This document shows, piece after piece, positions 1 to 9,469 of a DNA stretch of 64,000 nucleotides; position 1 is the first letter of the stretch; every line of letters starts with the position of its first letter. Where the stretch lies: NCBI GenBank assembly GCA_047632435.1, contig JBLICU010000007.1, positions 1 to 64,000 of the forward strand. The letters are read 5' to 3'. Below the pieces are notes generated by a model. It ran no database searches. It saw only the letters and a program-made list of their open reading frames with translations, and had not been told where the DNA came from. Source of the DNA: JAMZMI01 sp047632435. Lineage in GTDB: Bacteria > Bacteroidota > Bacteroidia > Cytophagales > Cyclobacteriaceae. The translations under genes were made by a program, and so were the position numbers.

Positions 1-48
1 GCGCTGATGGTACTGCCGTAACAGGTGGGAGAGTAAGTCGTTGCCAGA
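1..48 (+). rRNA. rrf: 5S ribosomal RNA, 3' end (partial)
   Basis: The first bases match the conserved 3' third of bacterial 5S rRNA: a GATGGTACTGC segment, then GGTGGGAGAGTAAGTCG, followed directly by a terminator. The gene enters from before the window, so an rRNA operon probably lies just upstream. The exact 3' end cannot be fixed without the pairing 5' strand. Confidence 0.85.
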
Positions 49-56
49 TTTTTATT

Positions 57-90
57 AAACCCTTGTAGCTAATGCCACAAGGGTTTTTTT
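57..90 (+). terminator. Intrinsic terminator of the rRNA operon
   Basis: An AAACCCTTGT stem pairs with ACAAGGGTTT across a short loop and is followed by a run of T. It lies immediately after the 5S rRNA end. Confidence 0.85.
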
Positions 91-145
91 ATGCCTTGTA
101 TACTCAGCAATTGGTGGAAGAATTCTTCACAGAACAGTTTTTTCT

Positions 146-976
146 ATGGAAGCATTGGTGTCATGCGATTGGTTATTTCACAATCGCAATATTGAAAATT
201 TGATAATTTTGGATTCAAGTACCGCCACCAATGTGGCTGGTTTGGTTCCCAAACAAAAAGAGGTTCAAATCCCGAACTCTGTCTTTTTTGACTTAAAAAA
301 TTCATTTAGTGATTCAGACCATCCTTTACCAAATACGCTTCCGGCTGCTGATAATTTTGAAAGCGCTTGTCAAAAGCTCGGAATTAATAAATCAAGTTCG
401 ATTGTCGTTTACGATAATTTAGGCATTTACAGTGCGCCAAGAGTCTGGTGGATGTTTCGGGTGATGGGTCATAAAAATGTAGCTGTTTTAGATGGTGGGT
501 TGCCAGCATGGGTAGAAGCAGAATATGAAACAGTTTCTGATTACATCATTCCGACTCATTTAGGCGATTTTATGGCTGACTTTGATGAATCTGGCTTAAA
601 AGAATCTGTGGAAATACTAAAAAGTTTGAACGATACAGAAAAGCTTTTGATAGATGCTCGTTCCGAAGATAGATTCTATGGCAAATCACCAGAACCAAGA
701 ATAGGAATGAGAAGTGGTCATATTCCAGGTTCAATCAATATCCCATTTGAAAGAGTGCTTAAAAATGGGAAATACAAATCAAAGGCTGAATTAGAAGCAA
801 TGTTTATGGAATTAAACATTAGAAATAAATCATTGACGTTTAGTTGTGGTTCGGGTCTAACTGCGTGTATAGTATTGCTATCGGCAGAGTTGGTACTTGA
901 TAACCAAACTTCAGTCTACGACGGATCTTGGGCGGAATGGGGTCAATTATCACATCTCCCTATTGAACGAGGGTGA
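146..976 (+). CDS. Thiosulfate/3-mercaptopyruvate sulfurtransferase (tandem rhodanese)
   Basis: A 276-residue protein with two rhodanese domains, the usual length and layout of the SseA/TST family, which transfers sulfur from thiosulfate or mercaptopyruvate to cyanide or thiol acceptors in the cytoplasm. The N-terminal domain (about residues 1-130) is structural. The C-terminal domain carries the active-site loop CGSGLTA with the nucleophilic Cys near residue 234. The family motif RVWWMFRVMGH and the interdomain GGLPAW are present. The active-site loop differs from the CGSGVTA typical of SseA by one conservative change. It starts at ATG 146, about 55 bases after the rRNA terminator, and stands alone. 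Which donor it prefers cannot be read from the sequence. Confidence 0.9.
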   Translation: MEALVSCDWLFHNRNIENLIILDSSTATNVAGLVPKQKEVQIPNSVFFDLKNSFSDSDHPLPNTLPAADNFESACQKLGINKSSSIVVYDNLGIYSAPRVWWMFRVMGHKNVAVLDGGLPAWVEAEYETVSDYIIPTHLGDFMADFDESGLKESVEILKSLNDTEKLLIDARSEDRFYGKSPEPRIGMRSGHIPGSINIPFERVLKNGKYKSKAELEAMFMELNIRNKSLTFSCGSGLTACIVLLSAELVLDNQTSVYDGSWAEWGQLSHLPIERG

Positions 977-1180
977 TTTTTCAGAAGAGTAATTAAATAT
1001 TGAAATGATAAATAGGATATTAAATTCCTTCTATTTTATTTCGACGATGTTATTAGTACTTATTTGGCATATTTGAGAAAATCAATCGACTACCTTTTGT
1101 GAACACGGTTAATGATTTTGAGGTAAAAGGGTTGATTTTTGTTCTAAATAAATGATGTGGATTGGCCATATATAAAAAAT

Positions 1181-1609
1181 ATGAAAATTCTGACCAGCAT
1201 CATTCTTGGCATTTTGTTAATCCTTTCCTGTGAGGATGACGCAGCTTTGCTTGATTCAATAGACTACACTCTTGGTGATACCCTTTCATTAAAAATTGGA
1301 CAGAAAGCGGTAAATGAGGAAACATTGTTGATGATTTAGATAGATTCTGTTTTGCAAGATTCCAGATGCTCGGCCAATGCAAACTGTTTTTGGTCATGAT
1401 TGGCAACAGTCAGATTCAATTTTATCGATGGACAAAATATACACCAAATAGCTATAAGTACCTTGAAGGAAAAACAATACCGAAGCGACACCATAATCAA
1501 TCAAACCAAAATTCGTTTGATAAATTTGTTGCCTTATCCTGAATTAAATGTTGATCCTGCTTTAGATCAATATGAGGCTTTATTGGTCACTTCAAAATTA
1601 GAGATATAA
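1181..1609 (+). pseudogene. Small lipoprotein, inactivated by two in-frame stops
   Basis: One reading frame runs from ATG 1181 to the stop at 1607-1609. It begins with a lipoprotein signal (MKILTSIILGILLILSC) and continues with a DSRCxANANCxW motif common in small Bacteroidota lipoproteins, then a beta-rich ATVRFNF stretch. The frame is broken by TAG at 1337-1339 and TGA at 1397-1399, and the sequence keeps family-like character on both sides of each stop. The second stop falls where relatives have Gly after the Trp, consistent with GGA to TGA. No intact product of normal length (about 140 residues) can be made without readthrough. Function of the intact family is unknown to me. Confidence 0.75.
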
Positions 1610-1635
1610 TCACCACAGTTTGATTTTTAATTTAA

Positions 1636-1962
1636 TTAAATCAGACTTAAATGTCTCCTGATAGATTCTTCAATCATCTTTCCTTTGATTCTTGTGAGTG
1701 CTTGAAAAGAAATTTTAAAAGCTTCATCGCCTGATTCAGTATGGATAGTTGTAATGGATGGTGTCTTGTTTAATGCACTCCATGGATTTTGAAGAATAAG
1801 TATTTTAATTTCTCTGGTAGACCAACTCTGGCTTTCATTGACAATGCAGGTGAAGCTAAACTCAAATACTCCGGACGATTCAATTTTTTCATTCAAATCG
1901 GATGATGAAGATTTTTTTTTGAAAAACTTAGTCAGATTCCATGATGGATTTTTCCAACTCAT
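1636..1962 (-). CDS. Small hypothetical protein translationally coupled to the transporter-ATPase
   Basis: A 108-residue soluble protein beginning MSWKNPSWNLTKFFKKK. Its ATG at 1960-1962 overlaps the TGA stop of the upstream giant gene in an ATGA arrangement, which fixes the start and implies translational coupling and fixed stoichiometry. The body (ESSGVFEFSFTCIVN, then TREIKILILQNPW) looks like a small beta sandwich followed by a C-terminal helix (TRIKGKMIEESIRRHLSLI). There are no membrane segments, signal peptide or recognised domain. Context suggests an accessory subunit of the 1688-residue transporter-ATPase; that is inference from gene order only. Confidence 0.7.
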   Translation of the reverse strand: MSWKNPSWNLTKFFKKKSSSSDLNEKIESSGVFEFSFTCIVNESQSWSTREIKILILQNPWSALNKTPSITTIHTESGDEAFKISFQALTRIKGKMIEESIRRHLSLI

Positions 1963-4900
1963 ATTAATACCTCTCTTTCTTTCAATGAAGTGATTAAAAA
2001 CGGAAGTATGAATGGGGAAACGTGATAAACTCCCGCTGCTTTCTCTATGATTATTCCTGCACGCAGCATCGCGAGCACAAGCGTTTCTACTTCCTGATAA
2101 GACCAATTGGTAATAGTCACAATCCGCTCGTTGGTTAGGCGCTTGTGTAATACAAACTGAACCAGCAACATGATCCAATCCTCATTGAGGTTTTTGAAGA
2201 CGGTAAGTGAAGGTTTTTCTGGTTTCTTGATATCAAGTCCTTCGCTGCTCGCGCTTTTGATATGAGCAAGCCAACCGTTTAAGGCTGTCCCAGGATTGCC
2301 CTCACTATAGTTGAAATAAGCGTTAAACAGACTAGCAATTCTTACAGGGTTTAATAGCTCGTAGTTTTTTCCATAACCAAAAGGTATTCGGCTTGATTGA
2401 TGTCGTCTGAGCACCAGATCTTTTAACTCTTCTGCGTCAAATGGCATCATATTGATAACTTCTATAAAATGATCTCCAAGACTAGTCATTTCGTTGATCA
2501 ACTGATAGGCGTAAGGGTTGAGGTTTACAACGAATAGGATTTTGTGTGAAAATGAATCCATCATATTTTCCAATTCGTGGATGACTGTCAGGCCATCTGT
2601 TGATCTTTCCCAAAATAACTCCAGGTCATTGATGACCACAATACTACCTGAGGATAATCGGGACAAAATCTGGCTGCTATCGCCTTTCACTTTGGTAGCT
2701 TTGGACATGGCTTGATTGAAGCCATCAAGTGATTTGGTTCCCATCATAGGAGGAAAAACTGAATATACCGTTATATTTTTGGCGTTCTCCTGTGTGATGT
2801 ATTTTGCGAAGGCAGTTTTACCAGAATTCCGCTCGCCGAGTATTAGCACACCTCCAGCATAGCCTTCCTGATGTCTTTTATAAGCTTTTTTGAACATTAG
2901 CTCCTCATGTGGTCGCTTGATCCAGAAATCTTTACCAATACTTGATCTACCGTTAAATAGAGTGACATAATACTGTGGTAATGAAATCAGGACATTTTTC
3001 TTTGGACTGACCTGGTCACTTAAATCCAATAGCATGCTGTTGGAAGATAAGGGACCTTCCTCCTTATTAAGGCTTTTTGCAAGTAAGATTCCTTCGCTGC
3101 GGCTATAGAAAAGCCAGGACACTAGTTTTTGGGAGATTAAATCCAGGCGTTCATATAAGTTGCCAATACCACTAATCACCTGTTTGCTCTGATATGTTCT
3201 GAGACTTGTTGAAAATTCATTGGTGCTTTCTTCAATTCGCATGATATGAAGTGGCTCGAAAATTTTGTCAAATTGATCTCCAATCTGCTTTTCGTAGATT
3301 TCAATGTATTTTTCGACCTGGGCTCGTTCTTTTTGCAATTTGGTCACACAGTCTTTTGTGATCTCATCTTTAGTTAGCTCTGAGTTTTCTTGTTTAAGGT
3401 TTTCAAAGTTGTATTGAGCTAGGTTAATATCATCCTGACATGTATAAATTGATCTTTTGAGTCCATCAATGAGTGATTCAAAAGCTTCTTCTCCGGGAGA
3501 TGTATATTGAGTTTCCACATAATATTTGGCCATTCGGGATACTGGGATTGAAAGAATTTCTACCTCTGATTGCTTATTGTCCTGATGGATGGAATATACT
3601 TCTGCGGATTCTGGCATTTCATCCGTGATTTGGGTCATCTGCTCCTGATGATCATCGAAAGACTCTTGCAGTACTGCTTCAAAGTCAACTTCCAATTTCA
3701 GTTTTTCGGATTTATCATTTTTCGTTCCTATGGTTTTGATTATGGCGTCCAAATCACGGAAAAAATTTGTTTTCAGGGTTTGCTTTATAACCTGCTTGTG
3801 TGATTCATGAATTGTTTCAAGTCGATTTTTGGTGCTATTGATGGCCAGTTCAAGTGTGGCCATATTCAGCATGGTCTTGATTCTTACCTCATAATCTGAT
3901 GAAAAGTTATTTATGGTTTCAATTAGTTCGTTATAGTATTTTTTCTTTCTCGATTTCTTCCTAATAAGATTTGCAACATCAATTTGCTCCATATCTGTAC
4001 TCATTAATCGCACATTTTTGCGGAATTCTACAGACAAGCGACCTTTATAAATAAAAGCCATTTTTTTACTTTCCGTAATATGCTCATCAAGAAGAATGGT
4101 TAATTCGTCGAACATGGTCAACTCCCAATCGGTCTGATCCATCCAGATTTTGCGATCGATGATCTCAAGCTGATTTGAAATACCTGCGGTAATATTCCTA
4201 AGCTTTTTGAACACAGAAAGGCGCTCTTCTAAAAACTGCTCCAAATATTGATTCAGAAAGGCAATTCTGTTATTCAGTTGATAATATCGAGCGATTTCCC
4301 TGTATTCTACTTTTTGAGTGATCGGCTGCCCGACTAAAAAATGTTTGAAACGTTTTGTCCGTTTATGTAACCGCAATCCGAATCCATCACTTTTATTGAT
4401 TTTGAATTGTTCTTTTTCATAACTGATCTTCAATTTTCTTGGATATTTTGTAAAATCGTCCTGAATTTTCATCAAATACCAGCTGAGGCCATCAGCTATT
4501 TTTTGAGTTTGTAGTGGGATACGCTTGTCTTTAAGATCCTCGTTCAGTAAATAGTTTATCTTAAAGAATACTTCATTTTTTAGTCGGTCAATGGCTTTTT
4601 TGCGCTTGTAACTTTCTGGTGTATTTTTAATTTTTCCTAAATCATTTTTAATCGTTTTCAACTGTTCAGCCAGCTCATCTAAAGTGTCAATATGGTCTTC
4701 AATTACCTTTTGAAAGGTTTTTTTGAAAAAAAGCGCAAGTACTTTTTGCCCATTGTGATCCACTTTTTCAATATCCTGATTGATCTCTTCATGCTTGGAA
4801 ACCGGTAATTCTGGAAGAGTTATGGACATAGACATGTCGGATTGTGAAGAACCTTTGGTCTTAGTTTGAGCGATAACTTCATGTTCTTCAAAGTCTTCTG

Positions 4901-7025
4901 AGGCATTGATGACCAATGTTGTGCCAATCCCATCAAGAATTTCATTGACATGATCATAATATTTATCCAGCATTTTAAACCGCTTATCTGGGAGTCCCAA
5001 AATAATGAGATCCGTTTCTTTCGATTCTGAATGGATGATTTCACTTTCTTTAAGCGGATCTATTTCATTGTTTACAATCCTGATTTCAGCGTCTAACCTA
5101 TAGTTGGCTAAGATCACATTTGAAGCCTTATATATAGATTCAATTTCTGAATTTTTAGGATTAATAATCAGTAATCTGATCTTGGTTTTTTGCCATATGG
5201 GTGAATTTGTTATTTGGCGAACTAAATTAACAGCAAGGGATAGATTCCTGCCTGTACCACTCCACCATATATCTACGGTTTGATTGCCATAATTGCCCAG
5301 TTCTGTTGGCTGTTTTAAGAATAGGGTATTGAATTTACTCTGCCCAAGTGTACCGATAAGCTCCAAAAATTTCACTTTATTGGTTGGCTGTTTGCTCCAA
5401 CCCATGAGCACTGTGTTAGGTTCTACACCTGAAAATCCATATACACGCGCAATCTGATCCATCCCTTCATAGACGTCTCTACAGAATATTTTTCGTTGAA
5501 AATATCCAGAGTCATCTTTATCAATTGCCAGATTTGATTCTGTTTTGGCGAGAATTTTATCATCGCTTTTTATGAGTTCAAATGCTGAAAGGATACCCAA
5601 TTTTCCAGCGATGATTTTGCCCATTTCCACCATATGTTTTCGATTGCTTGGATTGCCACTGAACATGATAATATTTGGTCGCCAATTTCGGTTGTGGATT
5701 TTATCCTGCATGAGGTTTGTCAAGCCTGTTTTGACTAAAGCGGCCCAAACTCCGCTCCATGCATCACCCGTATCAAGCGTGAGTTCTTTTCGTTTTAGAT
5801 ATAGAAATAGCAAACCAAGAATTACCACAGCTCCAACCATGGCCACAAAATCAAGCTGTATCATTACAAGGATGCAGGCAATGGCACCAATCAAACTGAT
5901 CCATCCTGAAACTTTAAATTCGGGTCTGAAATCGGCACTGGTCCAGCGTTCGAAAGCAGCACTGATATTCAAAAAGCCATAGGTTGTGATAAAGAAGATA
6001 GAAACGATTCTGGCGATCACATCTAGTTCACCAATGAGAATTCCCAATTCGGCAATTACGAATGTTAAAAGCAATGCATTGCGAGGTTCGTTAGTAGGGC
6101 CAAATCCAGCCGCAAAAAATTTCGGGCTGATTCTATCTGCAGCTGTTGCTTGTAGGATTCTTGGAGCGCCAAGTATACTGCCTAGAGCGGAAGATAAAGT
6201 GGCACCCCAGATTCCAGCAATCACCAATTCCGGAATCCATGAAATATTTAGCAGTACTTGAGAATCGCCGATCAGAGCCTCACTTTTTACTGTGTAGGCT
6301 AAAAAAAAGGAGAGCCCGATATACACCAGAAAACCGATAAGTATTGCCATGATGGATCCCCCAGGAATTGATTTCTTTGGGTCTTTCAAATCCCCCGACA
6401 TGGAAACACCAGCTTCAAAACCTGTTACGGCTGGGAAGAAAATCCCAAATAAAACCATCAAAGAAACTGTTGATTTTGAGTTTGAAAATATAGGCGTTTC
6501 AGGTGTGTATTCGTGGTTCCCAAAAATGATGGATATCAGCGAAAGCAAAATGGCAACCATGATGAAATATTGTGTTTTGATAGCCAAAGACGTGCTTATA
6601 AATGTGAGGGTAGTCACAGCAAGTAATACGATGGTTCCCGTAAGCCGAATGTTATTAATGTCTGTTGAAAAGCCCCAATAGCCAAGAAAGCTTTCTGAGA
6701 AACCGATGAGATACAAACTGACGCTAAAAGACAACCCAACAAAAAGTGCCAACCCCAAGGTGCCGCCAATCGGTAATCCGAGACTTCTTGAAATCATGTA
6801 ATAAGTACCACCCGCTTCTACTTTTCGATCTGTGGCTATTGAGGAGACACTAAGCCCGGTAGTCACTGAAATGATGTGAGCCACTACAATGATTCCAATG
6901 GTGGCCCAAAGTCCTGCTTCACCGACAATCATTGGCAACCTCAGATACATGATTACACCGAGGATGGTTAATATAGATGGGACGAAGACACCCCCGAAAG
7001 TTCCGAATTTATTACTCTTGGCCAT
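1959..7025 (-). CDS. SLC12/CCC-like cation-chloride cotransporter fused to a giant coiled-coil P-loop ATPase
   Basis: A 1688-residue protein. Residues about 10-415 form an APC-fold transporter: NKFGTFGGVFVPS, IMYLRLPMIVGEAG, TGLSVSSIATD and GGTYYMISRSLG match conserved positions of SLC12 Na-K-Cl cotransporters. A CCC-type cytosolic domain follows (NWRPNIIMFSGNP near 450, NTVLMGWS near 540). Residues about 775-1275 are charged, helical and probably coiled coil. A P-loop domain follows with Walker A GERNSGKT near 1395 and a Walker B-like SIVVINDLELF near 1460, then a winged-helix-like tail. The ATG at 7023-7025 is preferred to the TTG at 7056-7058 because homology begins at MAKSNKF. It is divergent from the antiporter gene and coupled to the small gene behind it. 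The ATPase fusion is far longer than ordinary bacterial APC or CCC transporters. Confidence 0.85.
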   Translation of the reverse strand: MAKSNKFGTFGGVFVPSILTILGVIMYLRLPMIVGEAGLWATIGIIVVAHIISVTTGLSVSSIATDRKVEAGGTYYMISRSLGLPIGGTLGLALFVGLSFSVSLYLIGFSESFLGYWGFSTDINNIRLTGTIVLLAVTTLTFISTSLAIKTQYFIMVAILLSLISIIFGNHEYTPETPIFSNSKSTVSLMVLFGIFFPAVTGFEAGVSMSGDLKDPKKSIPGGSIMAILIGFLVYIGLSFFLAYTVKSEALIGDSQVLLNISWIPELVIAGIWGATLSSALGSILGAPRILQATAADRISPKFFAAGFGPTNEPRNALLLTFVIAELGILIGELDVIARIVSIFFITTYGFLNISAAFERWTSADFRPEFKVSGWISLIGAIACILVMIQLDFVAMVGAVVILGLLFLYLKRKELTLDTGDAWSGVWAALVKTGLTNLMQDKIHNRNWRPNIIMFSGNPSNRKHMVEMGKIIAGKLGILSAFELIKSDDKILAKTESNLAIDKDDSGYFQRKIFCRDVYEGMDQIARVYGFSGVEPNTVLMGWSKQPTNKVKFLELIGTLGQSKFNTLFLKQPTELGNYGNQTVDIWWSGTGRNLSLAVNLVRQITNSPIWQKTKIRLLIINPKNSEIESIYKASNVILANYRLDAEIRIVNNEIDPLKESEIIHSESKETDLIILGLPDKRFKMLDKYYDHVNEILDGIGTTLVINASEDFEEHEVIAQTKTKGSSQSDMSMSITLPELPVSKHEEINQDIEKVDHNGQKVLALFFKKTFQKVIEDHIDTLDELAEQLKTIKNDLGKIKNTPESYKRKKAIDRLKNEVFFKINYLLNEDLKDKRIPLQTQKIADGLSWYLMKIQDDFTKYPRKLKISYEKEQFKINKSDGFGLRLHKRTKRFKHFLVGQPITQKVEYREIARYYQLNNRIAFLNQYLEQFLEERLSVFKKLRNITAGISNQLEIIDRKIWMDQTDWELTMFDELTILLDEHITESKKMAFIYKGRLSVEFRKNVRLMSTDMEQIDVANLIRKKSRKKKYYNELIETINNFSSDYEVRIKTMLNMATLELAINSTKNRLETIHESHKQVIKQTLKTNFFRDLDAIIKTIGTKNDKSEKLKLEVDFEAVLQESFDDHQEQMTQITDEMPESAEVYSIHQDNKQSEVEILSIPVSRMAKYYVETQYTSPGEEAFESLIDGLKRSIYTCQDDINLAQYNFENLKQENSELTKDEITKDCVTKLQKERAQVEKYIEIYEKQIGDQFDKIFEPLHIMRIEESTNEFSTSLRTYQSKQVISGIGNLYERLDLISQKLVSWLFYSRSEGILLAKSLNKEEGPLSSNSMLLDLSDQVSPKKNVLISLPQYYVTLFNGRSSIGKDFWIKRPHEELMFKKAYKRHQEGYAGGVLILGERNSGKTAFAKYITQENAKNITVYSVFPPMMGTKSLDGFNQAMSKATKVKGDSSQILSRLSSGSIVVINDLELFWERSTDGLTVIHELENMMDSFSHKILFVVNLNPYAYQLINEMTSLGDHFIEVINMMPFDAEELKDLVLRRHQSSRIPFGYGKNYELLNPVRIASLFNAYFNYSEGNPGTALNGWLAHIKSASSEGLDIKKPEKPSLTVFKNLNEDWIMLLVQFVLHKRLTNERIVTITNWSYQEVETLVLAMLRAGIIIEKAAGVYHVSPFILPFLITSLKEREVLI

Positions 7026-7150
7026 GGATTGGTATAATTGCTTTGAAGCTTGCCTCAATTTAGATACTTGACGCTATAGTATGTCATCAAATTATAGCAT
7101 AATTTGTAACACTTTAGATCGAATAAATAATCATTTAATATACGTCTTTC

Positions 7151-8416
7151 ATGGATATTTTAAACGCATATACAGAAACGATTGGAATATCTCTAATAAT
7201 TATAATTTCCTACTTTTTTAATTTCATTTCCAGAAAATCCAAGATTCCTAGTGTGCTATTGCTGATAGGATTGGGCGTGGGCATCAAGGAGTTGCTGAAT
7301 TATTATCAATTTGATTGGGATACTCATATTATGGGTGTGCTGAAGCTTCTTGGTGTAGTTGGTCTGATTATGATTGTGCTTGAAGCAGCGTTGGATTTAG
7401 AGCTGACAAAGGAGAAAAAGCCACTATTAATCAAATCATTTTTTGTGGCACTATTGGGACTTGGAGGCACGGCGATAGCCATTGCCTATGTTTTTGACTA
7501 TTTCATCTTCCATGATTTTATCAAATCGTTGCTTTATGCCATTCCGCTTTCAATTTTAAGCAGTGCCATTATTATTCCAAGTGTAGCCTCCTTGCTAGGA
7601 CATAAGCGTGAGTTTATGATTTATGAAAGTACCTTCTCTGACATCCTTGGAATCATGTTTTTCTATTTTCTTATTGGAGGGGTAGATGCCTCAGGTGCTA
7701 AAGAAGTTTTGATGGAAATATCAGGAAGTATCATCGTCACGATTGTGCTTTCATTGGTGATCAGTTATGTTCTGGTTGTCCTGCTGCAAAAATTAAAATC
7801 AAAAGTGAAGCTCTTCTTTCTAATCTCTATTTTGATTTTGTTGTATTCTGTAGGTAAGATGTTTCATTTGTCATCACTTTTGATCATCATGGTATTTGGG
7901 CTGGTACTCAATAATTACACACTCTTTTTTCAGGGTAAACTCAAAAAACTGATCATACCAGAAGCGTTAGAAGAAATTACTGGCGATTTCCATATGGTAA
8001 CAATGGAAACCGCATTTGTGGTACGTACATTCTTTTTTGTGATTTTTGGAATGACGCTTGATTTTTCCGGCATCACCCATTTACCATCTATCTATCTGGC
8101 GCTTGGGGTTTTATCCATCACCTATTTGATTCGGTTTGTATTGCTAAAACTCTTTATTCGAACCAATATTACTCCTCAACTTTGGCTGGCTCCTCGTGGT
8201 TTAATTACAGTCTTGTTGTTTTTTTCCATTCCACTGCAATTTCAGGATATGGCTTTTAACCCAACCATTTTGTTAATTGTGATCCTGTCGAGTAGCTTTA
8301 TCATGTCAGGAGGATTAATTGCCAAAACTGAGGATATAAAAGAAGTAGATGAACTTTCATTTGACAATTGGGAAAAACTGGATGAAGAAATTAAGGATTT
8401 GAATATGTCAAAGTAG
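7151..8416 (+). CDS. Cation:proton antiporter (CPA family, Na+/H+ exchanger-like)
   Basis: A 421-residue inner-membrane protein of about 12 helices, the membrane core of CPA-type monovalent cation/proton antiporters. Typical features are the N-terminal KIPSVLLLIGLGVGIKELL segment, a LEAALDLEL segment in the position of the family's LxxGLE motif, and the small-residue helix SILSSAIIIPSVASLLG in the place of the ion-binding helix. There is no C-terminal TrkA/RCK domain; the tail after residue 395 is short and acidic. It is transcribed divergently from the giant transporter-ATPase across about 125 bases, which suggests shared control. The exchanged ion cannot be told. Confidence 0.8.
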   Translation: MDILNAYTETIGISLIIIISYFFNFISRKSKIPSVLLLIGLGVGIKELLNYYQFDWDTHIMGVLKLLGVVGLIMIVLEAALDLELTKEKKPLLIKSFFVALLGLGGTAIAIAYVFDYFIFHDFIKSLLYAIPLSILSSAIIIPSVASLLGHKREFMIYESTFSDILGIMFFYFLIGGVDASGAKEVLMEISGSIIVTIVLSLVISYVLVVLLQKLKSKVKLFFLISILILLYSVGKMFHLSSLLIIMVFGLVLNNYTLFFQGKLKKLIIPEALEEITGDFHMVTMETAFVVRTFFFVIFGMTLDFSGITHLPSIYLALGVLSITYLIRFVLLKLFIRTNITPQLWLAPRGLITVLLFFSIPLQFQDMAFNPTILLIVILSSSFIMSGGLIAKTEDIKEVDELSFDNWEKLDEEIKDLNMSK

Positions 8417-8492
8417 TGTGGAAATTGGGGATGTCAGCAAATTGATAGTTTGATTTTCATTTGTCCATATTAATGAAGCGTTGAATCTTATA

Positions 8493-9467
8493 TTAGCATT
8501 TAATCAAGCCTTCTTCCAAAAGCTTTTTCAGGACGATTTCCGTCATCTCGGATTTGAATTTGAATTCATCTCTGATATCAAGGACATATGCCTTCATTTT
8601 CATTTTAATCACCGACTGTCGGTCTTTGTATTCATTAAAAAATAAAATAACAATTGGCTTATTCAAATAGACGTATTTAGAAACTTGCGCCGCTTGTGTG
8701 GCAATGGCTCGAGCTTTAGAAGTATCTATATCTATTGGTAAATAAATCTCAGCAACTACTTGGCAATTGGATTCACCTGAATTGGCATTGGAGACAGATT
8801 TGTTCATCACTTCGCTGTTGGGTATAGAAACCAGGCTGTCGTCTGCTGTGACAATTCGAGTACATCTGAGACCTATTTCAACGACTTCTCCATAATAGTT
8901 TCCCACCTCTATTTTATCACCAGTTTTAAATGGTCTGTCAAAAAGAATCATCACACCTCCAAAAATATTTTTGAGGATATCCTGTGAGGCAAAACCAACA
9001 GCTACGCCAATAGAGGCTGAAAAAGCCAGAATGGTAGCTGCCGGAGGAGAAAAAACACCCGCAACAATTATGAAAATCAGTGTAATCCACCCAAGTATTT
9101 TGACAATTGGAATGAAGCTTTTAATTGTAATGCGGTACCTGGTGCTTTTCTCTGCGGATATTTCTAAAATTCTTGAAATGAATTTGATGGAAACCAATCC
9201 TATGATTAAAAATACGATTGCCCAGAACACCTTCGAGAGCGAGATCAGTTCAGAGATAGGCGGTGGGCCATCTTTTATTGTTAGCTTTTTTGTTTGGTTA
9301 ACTGGCTCTAACAAATCTTCAGAAGCCTTATTCAAATCGTCACTGAAATTTTGAACCTTGGTTTGTATTTGATTTTTTGAAGTCAGGCTGTCACCAATAG
9401 TATCTGTTTGGGCGGTGGTAATCCAATGGATACTGAGATAAAGGCTAATTAAAAATATCTTTTTCAT
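8493..9467 (-). CDS. mscS: Small-conductance mechanosensitive channel, MscS family
   Basis: A 324-residue protein with a likely signal peptide (MKKIFLISLYLSIHWITTAQ), a polar periplasmic stretch, then membrane helices from about residue 75. The pore helix and following beta domain are canonical: SIGVAVGFASQDILKNIFGG, then ILFDRPFKTGDKIEVGNYYG and VSIPNSEVMNKSVSN. It opens under membrane tension to release solutes in hypo-osmotic shock. ATG 9465-9467 lies two bases after the TGA of the upstream ATPase gene; a TTG two codons earlier would overlap it. Either way the two genes are one coupled transcription unit. Confidence 0.9.
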   Translation of the reverse strand: MKKIFLISLYLSIHWITTAQTDTIGDSLTSKNQIQTKVQNFSDDLNKASEDLLEPVNQTKKLTIKDGPPPISELISLSKVFWAIVFLIIGLVSIKFISRILEISAEKSTRYRITIKSFIPIVKILGWITLIFIIVAGVFSPPAATILAFSASIGVAVGFASQDILKNIFGGVMILFDRPFKTGDKIEVGNYYGEVVEIGLRCTRIVTADDSLVSIPNSEVMNKSVSNANSGESNCQVVAEIYLPIDIDTSKARAIATQAAQVSKYVYLNKPIVILFFNEYKDRQSVIKMKMKAYVLDIRDEFKFKSEMTEIVLKKLLEEGLIKC

Positions 9468-9469
9468 GT

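Noticed and set aside
1337..1399. Stop codon reassignment to explain the in-frame TAG and TGA codons
   Set aside because: TAA, TAG and TGA all end intact, conserved genes in this window, and the disrupted genes are all accessory.
5545..6681. Rightward open frames of 60-145 residues opposite the transporter gene
   Set aside because: They lie wholly inside the well-supported transporter frame on the other strand and have low-complexity, non-homologous translations; they are shadows.
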